Part shown: positions 33,937 through 42,171 of the stretch, piece after piece
Layout of the letters: every line of letters starts with the position of its first letter
Position numbering within the stretch: position 1 is the stretch's first letter
Source of the DNA: CAYOKT01 sp964404605
Lineage (GTDB): Bacteria; Electryoneota; Electryoneia; Electryoneales; Electryoneaceae
Assembly: GCA_964404605.1 (NCBI GenBank)
Contig: CAYOKT010000008.1
Span: 1 to 53,475 of the forward strand
Direction of reading: 5' to 3'
Length of the DNA stretch: 53,475 nucleotides
Made by a program: the position numbers and the translations under genes
The notes under the pieces: generated by a model
Database searches by the model: none
Told to the model about the DNA's origin: nothing
What the model saw: only the letters and a program-made list of their open reading frames with translations

Positions 33937-34383
33937 TCACAGTCCCCGTGAAGGCGGGTCGGTTTCCCGGACCACTTCCGGGAAATCCTCCCTGGTAAAA
34001 ACATCTATCGTCGTGTGATGCAGGAACGACGACAGCCTGTCGTGATAAGCCTGCAATGTTTCATCGATCGCACGAAATGCGCTGGTCGTGGAGAAATCAT
34101 CGCCAAGCAAACCCGTCCTGACCCGATCAAAGTCCTCGAAAATCGCCACGACCTCGGACAAGCGAATCGTGTCCGCCGAACGGGCGAGGCTGAATCCCCC
34201 TCCCACCCCCCGGCTGGTGGTAAGAATGCCGTGGGACTTCAAGATGTTGAGAATCTTGAGAAGGAACTGTCTCGGCACCCCGGTCGCCCGGGAGATGACC
34301 TCGGAGCGAATCCGGTTCTCCGAATCCGTCACAGCGATGTAACCCAGAGCGCGAATGGCGTATTGCGAAGTCGTACTCAGCAA
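33937..34383 (-). CDS. Rrf2-family regulator lacking the Fe-S cysteines
   Basis: 148 residues: an Rrf2 winged helix (TTSQYAIRALGYIAV, SEVISRATGVPRQFLLKILNILKSHGILTTSRGVGGGFSLAR), then a dimerisation helix. Where the second regulator has DHCPLGEEKCGEDGSCPM this one reads RTGLLGDDFSTTSAFRA, so none of the three cluster cysteines is kept and the protein contains no Cys. It starts at TTG 34383 (or CTG 34380) after GGAGGG. It ends 27 bp before the oxidoreductase gene and so probably heads that operon. Likely a transcription factor for the nos/bc genes with an unknown, non-Fe-S signal. Confidence 0.85.
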   Translation of the reverse strand: MLSTTSQYAIRALGYIAVTDSENRIRSEVISRATGVPRQFLLKILNILKSHGILTTSRGVGGGFSLARSADTIRLSEVVAIFEDFDRVRTGLLGDDFSTTSAFRAIDETLQAYHDRLSSFLHHTTIDVFTREDFPEVVRETDPPSRGL

Positions 34384-34499
34384 GAACCCTCCGCCTGAAT
34401 CGCTGGGATCAGAAGGTTGTGTCTCCCCGGGAAATCAGAAAACCGCGGCCTCTCTACCAATAATCTACTTCTACACCGACAAGTGTACTATTAGCCCGG

Positions 34500-34511
34500 T
34501 TGACCTGTCAA
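34500..34511. promoter_or_regulatory. Palindrome TTGACCTGTCAA upstream of Rrf2 gene 1
   Basis: TTGAC-CT-GTCAA has perfect arms and lies about 120 bp before the Cys-less Rrf2 start. TTGACCT also occurs at the start of Rrf2 gene 2 next to a GTCAACA/TGTTGAC palindrome, which suggests a shared binding element. Confidence 0.35.
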
Positions 34512-34627
34512 TACCTCGGGAGTGCATCCTGCCGCGAGAAATCGCTTTCCGTGCTCCTGGAGCACAACGGGCATGTCGCGTGCTGCCGGAAACAGGGGGG
34601 CACACCTGTGAAATCGAAGAGACCCAT

Positions 34628-34675
34628 ATGAAACCCGGGACCAGCCTGCCCTCCGCAGGCAGGTTCCGGGCCACC
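34628..34675. repeat. Interspersed palindromic repeat, type A
   Basis: Starts ATGAAACCCGGGAC, has an internal CCTGC/GCAGG hairpin, and ends GGTTCCGGGCCACC. Copies with the same ends and different middles are at 39351-39382 and 50831-50896. Confidence 0.6.
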
Positions 34676-34853
34676 TTCGCTCCATCGAGAGAAGCCGTCC
34701 GCTTGGCTTTCGGAGGACTCTCGAACTATACCAACTAGTTTATTCGGATGTTAGCCTTGGACCCACAGGAGATGGCCGCTGAAAGGACCTGCATGAAAAA
34801 CGGTGCAACAGGGCGGACTTTGCGGGAAGGACCGGGCCGGCCGCATCGGTCTT

Positions 34854-35273
34854 TCACAATTTCCTGTAGATGGAAGGGGTCTCCCGGAAGGATTGAAAGG
34901 TGGTGTTCTTCAGGAAGGATTTGTAGCTGTTCCGGACCTTGGACCACTCCTCATGCATCGGGCAACTGCCGTCCTCGCCGCACTTCTCCTCCCCGAGGGG
35001 ACAGTGGTCGAAGCGGGACAGATCCTCGAAGATGGCGACGATGTCATGGAAGGAGATCGAATCGGGCGGAACCGCCAGCCGGAACCCACCGCCGATGCCG
35101 CGCGTGGCGGTGAGAATGCCGTGGTTCTTGAGAGTGTGCAGGATCTTCAGGAGAAAACGCTTCGGAACATGGGTCGCCTGGGCGATCTCTTCCGAGCCGA
35201 CTCTTACCGCAGGGTCGGCGGTGGCGAGGTAACCCACCGCTCGCAGGGCATATTCCGATGTCGTCGTCAACAT
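34854..35273 (-). CDS. Rrf2-family Fe-S-type transcriptional regulator
   Basis: 139 residues with the Rrf2 helix-turn-helix (TTSEYALRAVGYLAT, EEIAQATHVPKRFLLKILHTLKNHGILTATRGIGGGFRL). The three-cysteine cluster motif HCPLGEEKCGEDGSCPMH is present, as in NsrR and IscR, so it probably senses NO, oxygen or Fe-S status through a cluster. NsrR-type control of a nos locus would be sensible; the exact subfamily is not fixed by sequence alone. The ATG at 35273 sits inside a GTCAACA-T-TGTTGAC palindrome (35266-35280), a likely autoregulatory operator. GAGG lies 6 nt upstream. Confidence 0.9.
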   Translation of the reverse strand: MLTTTSEYALRAVGYLATADPAVRVGSEEIAQATHVPKRFLLKILHTLKNHGILTATRGIGGGFRLAVPPDSISFHDIVAIFEDLSRFDHCPLGEEKCGEDGSCPMHEEWSKVRNSYKSFLKNTTFQSFRETPSIYRKL

Positions 35274-35280
35274 TGTTGAC
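35266..35280. promoter_or_regulatory. Palindrome over the start codon of Rrf2 gene 2
   Basis: GTCAACA-T-TGTTGAC, 7-bp perfect arms, covers the ATG of the Fe-S-type Rrf2 gene. A repressor bound here would block its own expression. Confidence 0.45.
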
Positions 35281-35433
35281 CTCAGGGTCCACTGGTAGAG
35301 TTATGGCCCTAATATGTGAAACGCGGTACACCGCCGCAAAATGCTCCAGCGCACCGCGCCTCGAAACGCTTCCTTACAATGGACAGCTAAGGGTGAACGG
35401 GATGCCTTTCAGGACCTCCCCGGGTCTTGCGTT

Positions 35434-35688
35434 TCAGGTTAACCCCTGGGTCTTGCGTTCCCGCTGGCGTTTCCGTTCTTCCTTCAGCTCGCGATCCTTT
35501 TTCTGGCGCTCAAGTTTTTCGAGCTTCTTCTCTTCCGCGGCGGGATCCTCTTCGGCGGTCTCTGCTCTCCGCTCTCGTTTGCGCCGGTTCTCTTCCCGGT
35601 GTTCGACTCCGCCCCAGATCTGGTGACTCTCCAGCCTGTGGATCCTGCGATCCGCGGTCCGGCGATCGCGGCTTTTCCGCTTCTCCAT
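35434..35688 (-). CDS. Small highly charged protein, hypothetical
   Basis: 84 residues, about half Arg/Lys/Glu (MEKRKSRDRRTADRRIHRLES, then long KKLEKLERQKKDRELKEERKRQ runs), predicted to form a charged helix or coiled coil with no membrane segment. AAGGG lies 7 nt before the ATG at 35688. I recognise no family. The opposite-strand frames over it are also open, so it could be chance in a biased region. It stands alone between Rrf2 gene 2 and the tricorn gene. Confidence 0.4.
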   Translation of the reverse strand: MEKRKSRDRRTADRRIHRLESHQIWGGVEHREENRRKRERRAETAEEDPAAEEKKLEKLERQKKDRELKEERKRQRERKTQGLT

Positions 35689-35863
35689 GTCGCTGCCCTT
35701 ACAAACTCTACTGTTCGCTCACCTCCTGCGAACAATATGGACCGGAACTCCGCGAAAAAACAAACCGGCCCTCGGGGAGGAAACTCCTCCACCCCTTCCG
35801 CAGGACGAACGGTTGACCAGACCGCACTCCCGAGGGATAGAGCGGGAATCCTGTCAGGCCGGC

Positions 35864-35883
35864 GGGAGAGGCCGGCCTCTCCC
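35864..35883. terminator. 20-bp palindrome after the tricorn gene
   Basis: GGGAGAGGCCGGCCTCTCCC is a perfect palindrome 12 bp beyond the tricorn stop on the minus strand. No U tract; could be a transcript-end hairpin or a REP-like unit. Confidence 0.45.
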
Positions 35884-35895
35884 GTACCGCGCCGC

Positions 35896-38800
35896 TCAGG
35901 GCCCGTAGTCGGGGAACTCGGGCGGGGCGAACTCGCGCGGCGGGTTGGTTTCAAGCTCGCTCAGCACCTCCTTCACCGCCGCCTCGAGCTGGGGATCATG
36001 GCCCGCGATCACCTCCTTCGGGGTCATCAGCACGTCGATGTCCGGGGTGATGCCCTTGTTCTCCGCGGTCCAGCTCCCGTCCGGCCCGAAGAAGGCGATG
36101 CGCGGGGCGGTGACGACGCCCCCGTCCATCAGGCCGGGGTAGTCATAGATGCCGATCAACCCGCCCCAGGTGCGCCGTCCGACGAGTTTTCCCAGCCCCT
36201 TGGCGCGGAAATAGGCCGGCAGGCAGTCGCCGCCGGACCCGGCGTACTCGTCGATGATCATCACCTTCGGCCCCTCGATCACCCCGAGCGGGCTCGGGTA
36301 GATCTTGCCCTCACGGGTGAAGTTCATGTTGATCGGGGTGCGGACCAGCATGTCGATGATGTAATCCGGCACCGACCCGCCGCCATTGAACCGTTCGTCG
36401 AGGATCACCGCCTTCTTGTCGAGCTGGGCGTAGAAGTAGCGGTTGAAGTTGGTGTAGCCGGCGCCCCCGGTGTTGGGCAGGTAGACATAGGCCGCCCGTC
36501 CGCCGGTCATCTCGTCCACCGCCTTGCGGTTGCCCTCCACCCAGGCCATCAGGCGCAGGCTGGACTCGTCGGAGACCGGGACGACGGTCACCTTCCGCGC
36601 GCCCTTCATCTCCGGGCGGTCGTTCACCGTGAGCACCGTCTGCCGGCCGGCGAGGTTCTGGAACCGGGCGTAGAGGTTCTCCGGGGCGCGCAACGGCACG
36701 CCGTTGACCGCCAGCAGGTATTCCCCCTCGCGGACGTTCACCCCCGGTTCGGTGAGCGGCGCGCGCAGCTTCGGGTTCCAGTTCTCACCGGTGAAGATGC
36801 GCGCGAACTTGTATGTGCCGTCCTCGACAATGTAGTCCGCGCCGAGCAGGCCGACCCTCACCTGAATCTCCTCCGGGTAATCGCCGCCCCAGCGGTAGGC
36901 GTGCCCGACATGCAGCTCCCCGATCAGCTCGCCCAGCAGGTAATCCAGGTCGTCACGGTGGCCGACATAGGGCAGGTAGGAGCGGTACTTCTCGCGGATC
37001 GCCGCCCAGTCGCGGCCGTGCATGTTCGGGTCGTAGAAGAAGTCACGGTTGATCCGCCAGGCCTCGTCCAGCATCTGCGCCCACTCGGCGGGCGGATCGA
37101 CCAGAACCTTCATCGTCGACAGGTCCAGCTTGCCGTCCCCCACCTTCGCGGAACCGCCCGTCTCGACGATGCCATAGGTCCCGCCGGGCGCGGAGTAGAG
37201 TAGTTTCTTCCCATCGGCGGACACCTCGTACCCGTTGATCCCGGTGAGGAAGTCCTCGGCCTCCCGCTTCTCCCTGTCGAAGCGGTGCAGGGTGTAACCC
37301 TTCTGGTTCTCTACGGCTTCGAGGTAGAAGAGCTTTCCCTCGTCGGCGGTCTGGAGGAAGCTGTAATCCCGTTCGGGGACCGGGAGGGCGAGGATGCGCT
37401 GGCCGATGTTCTCGAAATCGACGGCGACTGTCACCTCTTCCTCTTCCTTCTCTTTACCTTTTTCCTCCTTCTTCTCCTTCTCCTCTTTCTCCCTCTTCTC
37501 CTCCTCGTCCGTGCCCTTCACCGTCTCCTCGTCACTTTCCGGGGCGAAGGGGGAGGGTTCCTCGGCGGAGAGAACGACGAGGTAGAGGCTGCGCCGCACG
37601 GGGCGCTCGTAGGAACTCATGTCGAGCCAGCCGGTGTTCAGGGCGAAGTTGGTGCTCGCCGCGAAGAAGAGGTACTTACCGTCCCGGCTGAAGACGGCGG
37701 AGACGGCATCGCTCATCCCGTCGGTGACCTGGTGGGTCTCCCCGGCCTCGACATCGTAGAGGAACACGGCGCGCTGGTGGTTGTCGAGGCGCTTGGTGTA
37801 GGCGATCCACTTGCTGTCCGGCGACCAGGAGGGGTCGAGGGTGCGGTTATAGTATTCGTAGGTGTCGCTGTCCACCAGCACGGGCTGTCTCTTCTCCAGG
37901 TCCATCATCCACAGGTTCAGCCGCTTGTCGGTGTAGGCGATCTTCTTGCCGTCCGGCGACCAGAAGGCCGGGTAATAGAAGGTGGTGTCGCCCAGCGGGA
38001 TGAACTCCGGCTCGCCCATGCCGTCCTGCGGCAGCAGCATCAGTTGGTATTCCCCCGTGGTGTCGGAGAGGCATGCGATCCGCGCGCCGTCCGGTGACCA
38101 GTTCGGGTAGCGCTCGTTGACCCCGACGGTGTGGGTGAGGTTGCGAATGTCACCCTTCTCGGCGGGCACGGTGAACACTTCGCCCCGGGCGCCGAAGACC
38201 GCCCGTTTGCCGGTCGGGGAGATGTTGTACCAGCGGATGAACTTCGAGGCGTCCTCGTAGTGGGGCCGCTTGTGGGGCAGGTCCGGGGAGACCTGGATCT
38301 CGAGCAGGGTGGATTCGCCCGTCTCCGGGTCCAGCCGGTGCAGCCGCCCCGCCTGTTGGTAGACAATCCCCCCGGGTCCGGCGGCGGCGGTCTTGACATC
38401 CTGCCCGGTGTGATGGGTGACCTGCCGCACTTCGCCGGATGGGACATCGTAGGTGAACAGGTTCATCGTGCCGTTACGGTCGGAGAGGAACCAGACCATG
38501 TCCCCCACCCACAGCGGATTGGTGTCCGAAGCGTTCACGTGCGGGATCTCCACGACATCGTAGGTGGAGAGGTCGAACAGCCAGATGGGGGTCGTCCTCC
38601 CGCCGCGATACTCCTTCCAGGTCTGGAAGGCGTCGCGGACGGGGGTGTAGGCGATGGAGGCGCCGTCGGGCGAGAAGCTGCCGCGCTCGGCCATCGGCAT
38701 CGGCAACGGCTCGGGGAAGCCGCCCTCGCGCGGCACGGTGAACAGGCGGCCATACCGTGGCGTGCTTGACAGGCGCACCGAACGGAAGAGGACCGCGGAC

Positions 38801-39165
38801 CCGTCCGGGGTCCAGCCGCGTGCTTCGTCACCCCAGGGATGGAAGGTCAACCGCACAGGTTGGCCGCCCTCGACGGAGACGATGTAGACGTCCCTGTTCC
38901 CGTCGTAGTTCCCGGTGAAGGCGATCCAGTTCCCATCCGGCGAGAAGTAGAGGTCTGTTTCCACGGCGGGGTTGACCGTGAGCCTCCGCGCCTCGCCGTC
39001 CTCGAGGCCGGCGACCCAGATATCCCCGGCGTAGACGAAGGCGACCCGGCTGTCGCTCACCGCCGGCTGGTGGAGAAGCAGCGTCGGTTCCGCCAGTCCG
39101 TTTGCCGCGCAGAGAAATACGAGGACGAAAGCGCAAAGAGCGCTTCGCAGGAAGGTGCATTTCAT
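35896..39165 (-). CDS. Tricorn-like protease (S41 family), secreted
   Basis: 1089 residues with a signal peptide (MKCTFLRSALCAFVLVFLCAANGLA). The two beta-propellers have many TolB/WD-like blades (LYFSPDGNWIAFTGNYDGN, PNWSPDGARIACLSDTTGEYQ, FWSPDGKKIAYTDKRLNLW). A PDZ-like region follows, then the S41 catalytic domain with ILDERFNGGGSVPDYI and the nucleophile in DEYAGSGGDCLPAYF. Tricorn degrades peptides to small products; bacterial homologues with signal peptides are probably periplasmic. Between the propellers and the C-terminal half lies a low-complexity charged insert (EEEKREKEEKEKKEEKGK). Start ATG 39165 follows GGAGG. A single gene with no operon partner. Confidence 0.93.
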   Translation of the reverse strand: MKCTFLRSALCAFVLVFLCAANGLAEPTLLLHQPAVSDSRVAFVYAGDIWVAGLEDGEARRLTVNPAVETDLYFSPDGNWIAFTGNYDGNRDVYIVSVEGGQPVRLTFHPWGDEARGWTPDGSAVLFRSVRLSSTPRYGRLFTVPREGGFPEPLPMPMAERGSFSPDGASIAYTPVRDAFQTWKEYRGGRTTPIWLFDLSTYDVVEIPHVNASDTNPLWVGDMVWFLSDRNGTMNLFTYDVPSGEVRQVTHHTGQDVKTAAAGPGGIVYQQAGRLHRLDPETGESTLLEIQVSPDLPHKRPHYEDASKFIRWYNISPTGKRAVFGARGEVFTVPAEKGDIRNLTHTVGVNERYPNWSPDGARIACLSDTTGEYQLMLLPQDGMGEPEFIPLGDTTFYYPAFWSPDGKKIAYTDKRLNLWMMDLEKRQPVLVDSDTYEYYNRTLDPSWSPDSKWIAYTKRLDNHQRAVFLYDVEAGETHQVTDGMSDAVSAVFSRDGKYLFFAASTNFALNTGWLDMSSYERPVRRSLYLVVLSAEEPSPFAPESDEETVKGTDEEEKREKEEKEKKEEKGKEKEEEEVTVAVDFENIGQRILALPVPERDYSFLQTADEGKLFYLEAVENQKGYTLHRFDREKREAEDFLTGINGYEVSADGKKLLYSAPGGTYGIVETGGSAKVGDGKLDLSTMKVLVDPPAEWAQMLDEAWRINRDFFYDPNMHGRDWAAIREKYRSYLPYVGHRDDLDYLLGELIGELHVGHAYRWGGDYPEEIQVRVGLLGADYIVEDGTYKFARIFTGENWNPKLRAPLTEPGVNVREGEYLLAVNGVPLRAPENLYARFQNLAGRQTVLTVNDRPEMKGARKVTVVPVSDESSLRLMAWVEGNRKAVDEMTGGRAAYVYLPNTGGAGYTNFNRYFYAQLDKKAVILDERFNGGGSVPDYIIDMLVRTPINMNFTREGKIYPSPLGVIEGPKVMIIDEYAGSGGDCLPAYFRAKGLGKLVGRRTWGGLIGIYDYPGLMDGGVVTAPRIAFFGPDGSWTAENKGITPDIDVLMTPKEVIAGHDPQLEAAVKEVLSELETNPPREFAPPEFPDYGP

Positions 39166-39350
39166 GACATCCTCCTTGGGGAAGCCCTGGTGGGTCGATT
39201 CAGTGGACCCTCCACCGGCGGGCATGAGGCAGGCTCCGTGCAGGGGATAAATGTAGTGGGAGCCCGCCCGCGAGCCAAGGGCGGAACCGGAGCGGGGTGT
39301 TTTGCGGCGGGTGGCCTGAAGGGTGCAAGGTCAACCCGACAGACAAGGAT

Positions 39351-39382
39351 ATGAAACCCGGGACTGAAGGTCCCGGGCCACC
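39351..39382. repeat. Interspersed palindromic repeat, type A
   Basis: ATGAAACCCGGGAC, a 5-nt loop, then GTCCCGGG and CCACC: an 8-bp perfect stem (39357-39377). Copies at 34628 and 50831. Confidence 0.6.
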
Positions 39383-39431
39383 CTGCCGGGTTCCGACGGG
39401 GTGACCCGGTCCACCCTGCGGGCGCATCAAA

Positions 39432-39547
39432 TTGTCATCCTGAACGTCAGTGAAGGATCTCGAAACGAAATGGTTTGGATCCAGTGGAAGCGCAGCGTTT
39501 CGAGACTCTTCCCTCGTCCCGACGTGTCGGGACGGGTCAGAGTGACA
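39432..39547 (+). mobile_element. 116-bp MITE-like element, copy 1
   Basis: Begins TTGTCATCCTGAACGTCAG and ends GACGGGTCAGAGTGACA; the ends are imperfect inverted repeats (TGTCATCCTGA against TGTCACTCTGA). It contains internal TCTCGAAACG/CGTTTCGAGA and CCCGAC/GTCGGG stems. A second copy of identical length is at 43393-43508. No coding capacity, so it would move in trans. Confidence 0.65.
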
Positions 39548-39570
39548 CATTTTGCACTTAACAAGCATAA

Positions 39571-39650
39571 CCTAGCCCGGGAGCGCCTGCCACGCCATAG
39601 CCAAAGGCGAAGGCGGATAGCTTGGCAAAGGCGGGATGCATCCCGGGATT
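39571..39650 (+). repeat. REP-like palindromic repeat, type D
   Basis: CCTAGCCCGGGAGCGCCTGC, CACGCC, a variable middle, then GGCGGGATGCATCCCGGG. Same ends as the inverted copy at 21340-21411; related sequence at 50900-50965. Confidence 0.6.
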
Positions 39651-39667
39651 TGTTATAAGTGATGCAG

Positions 39668-39720
39668 CCCGGTGACATGTCACCGGATAACAGAAGATTC
39701 CCGGGGTCGGCGACCCCGGG
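39668..39720 (+). repeat. BIME-like pair of hairpins
   Basis: Hairpin 1 is CCGGTGAC-AT-GTCACCGG (39669-39686). After a short AT-rich spacer ending GATT comes hairpin 2, with arms CCCGGGGTC / GACCCCGGG (39700-39720). The same pair in the same order is at 53427-53475, with compensating changes in hairpin 1 (CCGGCGAC / GTCGCCGG). Confidence 0.7.
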
Positions 39721-39862
39721 CAACGCTTGATAACCGGCGGCCGGCGCAGTGATTCCCTGCAGGCCCAAAGCAGTAGAAGAAATCCCGATTAATCTCGTCC
39801 GCTGTTTCATCACCGCTTAACATCGCCTACCTTGGAAAGAACATTGCCCTGGAGGCGGACCG

Positions 39863-40720
39863 ATGGACCGCTGGCAGACACTCTTCCTGGGCGGAACCAC
39901 GAGCCTCCTGGCGTTCGTCTGGCTTTTGAGGAAAGTGACGGGCAGGGATTTCCTCTTCGGTTCTTATCTGACGTACACGTTCGTCTTTTTCCTCTCGGTC
40001 CTGCTCTCCGTCTTTACCTCCTTCGTCGCCGCTGTCACCCTGCTCGCCCTCCTCTCCTTCTACGCGCTGAGGGAGTATTTCTCCCTCGTCGATATCCGCC
40101 TCCAGGACCGTCTGGGCGTCCTGGGCGCGTACCTGCTCATCCCGTTCCTCTACTACTTCGTGGCCATCGACTGGTACGGGATGTTCATCATCTCCGTGCC
40201 GGTGTACGGCTTCCTCCTGATTCCCCTCCTGATCGCCCTGGGGGGGAAAGAGGCCCGCGGGACCATCTTTTCCATCGGCGCCATCGACTTCGGGCTGTTC
40301 CTCTACATCTTCTGCCTGGGCCACATCGCCTACCTGCTCTCCTATTCCCCCTGGATGCCGGTAATGCTCATCCTGACCGTGGCGGTCAGCGACGCGGTGT
40401 CGATGGTCCTGCGCCGTCAACGGCGGACGACGGCGGGGACGGTGCTGTCCATCTACCTGCTGTCCCTCCCGCTGACCGTCGGTGTCGCCCTGCTGCTGGC
40501 CCCCTGGACGGGGATTCCATGGGTCCACTCCCTCATCCTGGGGGCGATGATCCCGCTGCTGGCGATGATGGGGCGGTTCACCGGCCTGTACATCAAGCGG
40601 GATCTCGTCTCGGAGGATGATCCCCTGCTCCCGGGCAAGGGCCAGGTGCTCGACAACCTGCGGTCCTTCTTCTACGCCGCCCCGGTCACATTTCACTACA
40701 TCCGGTATTTCCTCAAATGA
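39863..40720 (+). CDS. CdsA-like phosphatidate cytidylyltransferase family protein
   Basis: 285 residues, eight or so transmembrane helices. The C-terminal signature GRFTGLYIKRDLVSEDDPLLPGKGQVLDNLRSFFYAAPVTFH resembles the CdsA motif (S-x-x-KR-x-x-x-KD...PGHGG-x-x-DR-x-D) but is not exact: the final RxD becomes NLR. CdsA makes CDP-diacylglycerol from phosphatidate and CTP. A GGAGG precedes the ATG. The stop overlaps the next gene's ATG (ATGA), so it is translationally coupled to the acyltransferase-kinase fusion. Since a housekeeping cdsA would normally lie with ribosome-recycling genes, this is probably a specialised paralogue. Confidence 0.8.
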   Translation: MDRWQTLFLGGTTSLLAFVWLLRKVTGRDFLFGSYLTYTFVFFLSVLLSVFTSFVAAVTLLALLSFYALREYFSLVDIRLQDRLGVLGAYLLIPFLYYFVAIDWYGMFIISVPVYGFLLIPLLIALGGKEARGTIFSIGAIDFGLFLYIFCLGHIAYLLSYSPWMPVMLILTVAVSDAVSMVLRRQRRTTAGTVLSIYLLSLPLTVGVALLLAPWTGIPWVHSLILGAMIPLLAMMGRFTGLYIKRDLVSEDDPLLPGKGQVLDNLRSFFYAAPVTFHYIRYFLK

Positions 40721-42171
40721 GTGCCGGCCGGCGAAACGGCGGTCGAAGCGGGTTGCTGCGGACGCTCGCCCACCTGCTTCTCCTCCGCCCCTTCATAAAG
40801 CTGCTGTTCGGGGTTCACGTGCACGAGGCGGGGCACCTCCGGGGGCTCGACCAGGTCATCCTCATCGCCAACCACAACAGCCACCTCGACACGCTCCTTC
40901 TCTTCGGCCTCCTCCCGGCGAAAATGATCTCCCGCACGCACTCGGTGGCGGAGGAGACCTATTTCGCCCGGTCGCGCATCGTCTTCCGGCTCGTCGAGTT
41001 CCTCTTCCGCCCGGTCTGGATCCAGCGTGGAAAGCCGGACCTGTCGGATGATCCTCTGCGCGGGCTGAAGGCCATACTGGACGAGGGGCATTCGTTGATC
41101 GTCTTTCCGGAGGGGACGAGGGGGAAGCCGGGCGAGATGGCGAGCTTCAAGAGTGGCATCGGCCGCCTCGTGGTGGACTACCCCAACGTGCCCATTGTTC
41201 CGGTGTTTCTCAAAGGTCCGGAACGGGTTCTCCCGAAGTCGAGTTCGCTTCTCCTCCCTTTCTGGAACTACGTGGTTGTCGGACCGCCGCAGCGTTGCAG
41301 CGGCGGCCACCGTGATATCACGCGCCAACTGGAAACCGTGCTGCACGACCTCGAGGCGGCCGTGTCTCATCACCACCACCGTCCCCTTCGCGAACGCCGG
41401 TCCGGGACCATCGCATTTCTCGGCATCGACGGCTCGGGCAAGAGCACGGTCTCGCGACGAGTGGCCCGGGCCCTCTCGGGAGAGAAGAGTGTCTGCCTGA
41501 TCGGCGATGAACTGGAATTCTACGAGGACAACCGGCTCAGTCCGCTGCAGCCCCTCGGTTACGAAATCGCCCGGAAGGCGGTGGGGAGGTATGTGAAGAG
41601 GGCGAAATCACTCAAGCATTACAAGATTCCGAAACTGACCGAACTCCTGTTGCGGAATCATCTCCATCATGAGGTCACGAAATGGTACACGCCCGACCTG
41701 GTCGTGATGGATGGTTCGCCCCTGCTGAACCTGATGGGGTGGACCGTTCTGTACAAGGGCGAGGGACTCGACGGTGAAACCTGCAGGCGGGTGGTGGAGA
41801 TCCTGACGGGGTCCGATCCGAACATCGGGCCGGACGAGCCGTTGTTCGACCGTTTCGGCGAGCTGAAGGCCCTGTGGCGGCTGCGGTTGAACCGTATGGT
41901 CCTCCCGGAGATCGTCCTGCTCATCGATGTCGGCCCGGAGGTCGCCTGCCGGCGGATTGCCGGCCGTGGTGAGCAGCGACAGGTTCACGAAACCGAGGAG
42001 AAGCTGGAACGGCTGCGCCGGTCTTATCTCGCTGTCATCAAAGCGGTGGGGGAAAAATGCGGTGTGCGGGCGGCGGTGGTGGAGGGCGAAGCTCCCCTCG
42101 AGGAGGTCGTAGAGCGCTCGCTGGAGTTCGCCACCCGGCAGTTGGAGAGGAAGGGCGATGAAGATGAATGA
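40717..42171 (+). CDS. PlsC-type acyltransferase fused to a thymidylate-kinase-like P-loop domain
   Basis: 484 residues with two domains. Residues 1-220 are a lysophosphatidate acyltransferase: NHNSHLD (NHx4D, 52-58), FPEGTRGKPG (130-139) and VPIVPVF. Residues 228-484 are a nucleotide/small-molecule kinase of the TMK class: Walker A GIDGSGKST (236-244), LVVMDGSP (about 329-335) and a LID-like RGEQRQVHETEEKLERLRRSY. The DR(Y/H) motif of true thymidylate kinase is replaced by DGS, so dTMP is an unlikely substrate. There is no clear transmembrane helix. It overlaps both neighbours (4 and 14 bp). It may acylate and phosphorylate successive lipid intermediates; that is inference. Confidence 0.88.
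   Translation: MSAGRRNGGRSGLLRTLAHLLLLRPFIKLLFGVHVHEAGHLRGLDQVILIANHNSHLDTLLLFGLLPAKMISRTHSVAEETYFARSRIVFRLVEFLFRPVWIQRGKPDLSDDPLRGLKAILDEGHSLIVFPEGTRGKPGEMASFKSGIGRLVVDYPNVPIVPVFLKGPERVLPKSSSLLLPFWNYVVVGPPQRCSGGHRDITRQLETVLHDLEAAVSHHHHRPLRERRSGTIAFLGIDGSGKSTVSRRVARALSGEKSVCLIGDELEFYEDNRLSPLQPLGYEIARKAVGRYVKRAKSLKHYKIPKLTELLLRNHLHHEVTKWYTPDLVVMDGSPLLNLMGWTVLYKGEGLDGETCRRVVEILTGSDPNIGPDEPLFDRFGELKALWRLRLNRMVLPEIVLLIDVGPEVACRRIAGRGEQRQVHETEEKLERLRRSYLAVIKAVGEKCGVRAAVVEGEAPLEEVVERSLEFATRQLERKGDEDE

Larger units (their letters stand above)
34384..34853. other. Intergenic region between the two Rrf2 genes
   Basis: 470 bp without a convincing gene. It contains TACAC-N6-GTGTA (34472-34487), the palindrome TTGACCTGTCAA (34500-34511), a type-A repeat (34628-34675) and an AACTAGTT (34733-34740 region) in an AT-richer stretch. 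The first two are plausible operator sites for the downstream Rrf2/nos operon. Confidence 0.5.
39166..39862. other. Repeat-filled intergenic region before the lipid module
   Basis: About 700 bp without a gene between the tricorn start and the CdsA-like gene. It holds four mobile or palindromic elements, listed separately (type A, MITE-like, type D, BIME-like pair). The last 130 bp, before the GGAGG at 39851, are AT-richer and should carry the promoter of the lipid operon. Confidence 0.6.

Noticed and set aside
33923..33941. TGTGA-N9-TCACA as a CRP/FNR site
   Set aside because: The spacer is 9 rather than 6, it overlaps the end of the Rrf2 gene, and there is no promoter beside it.
34355..34738. 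127-residue plus-strand frame between the Rrf2 genes
   Set aside because: Includes repeat type A and operator-like palindromes, and has no protein signature.
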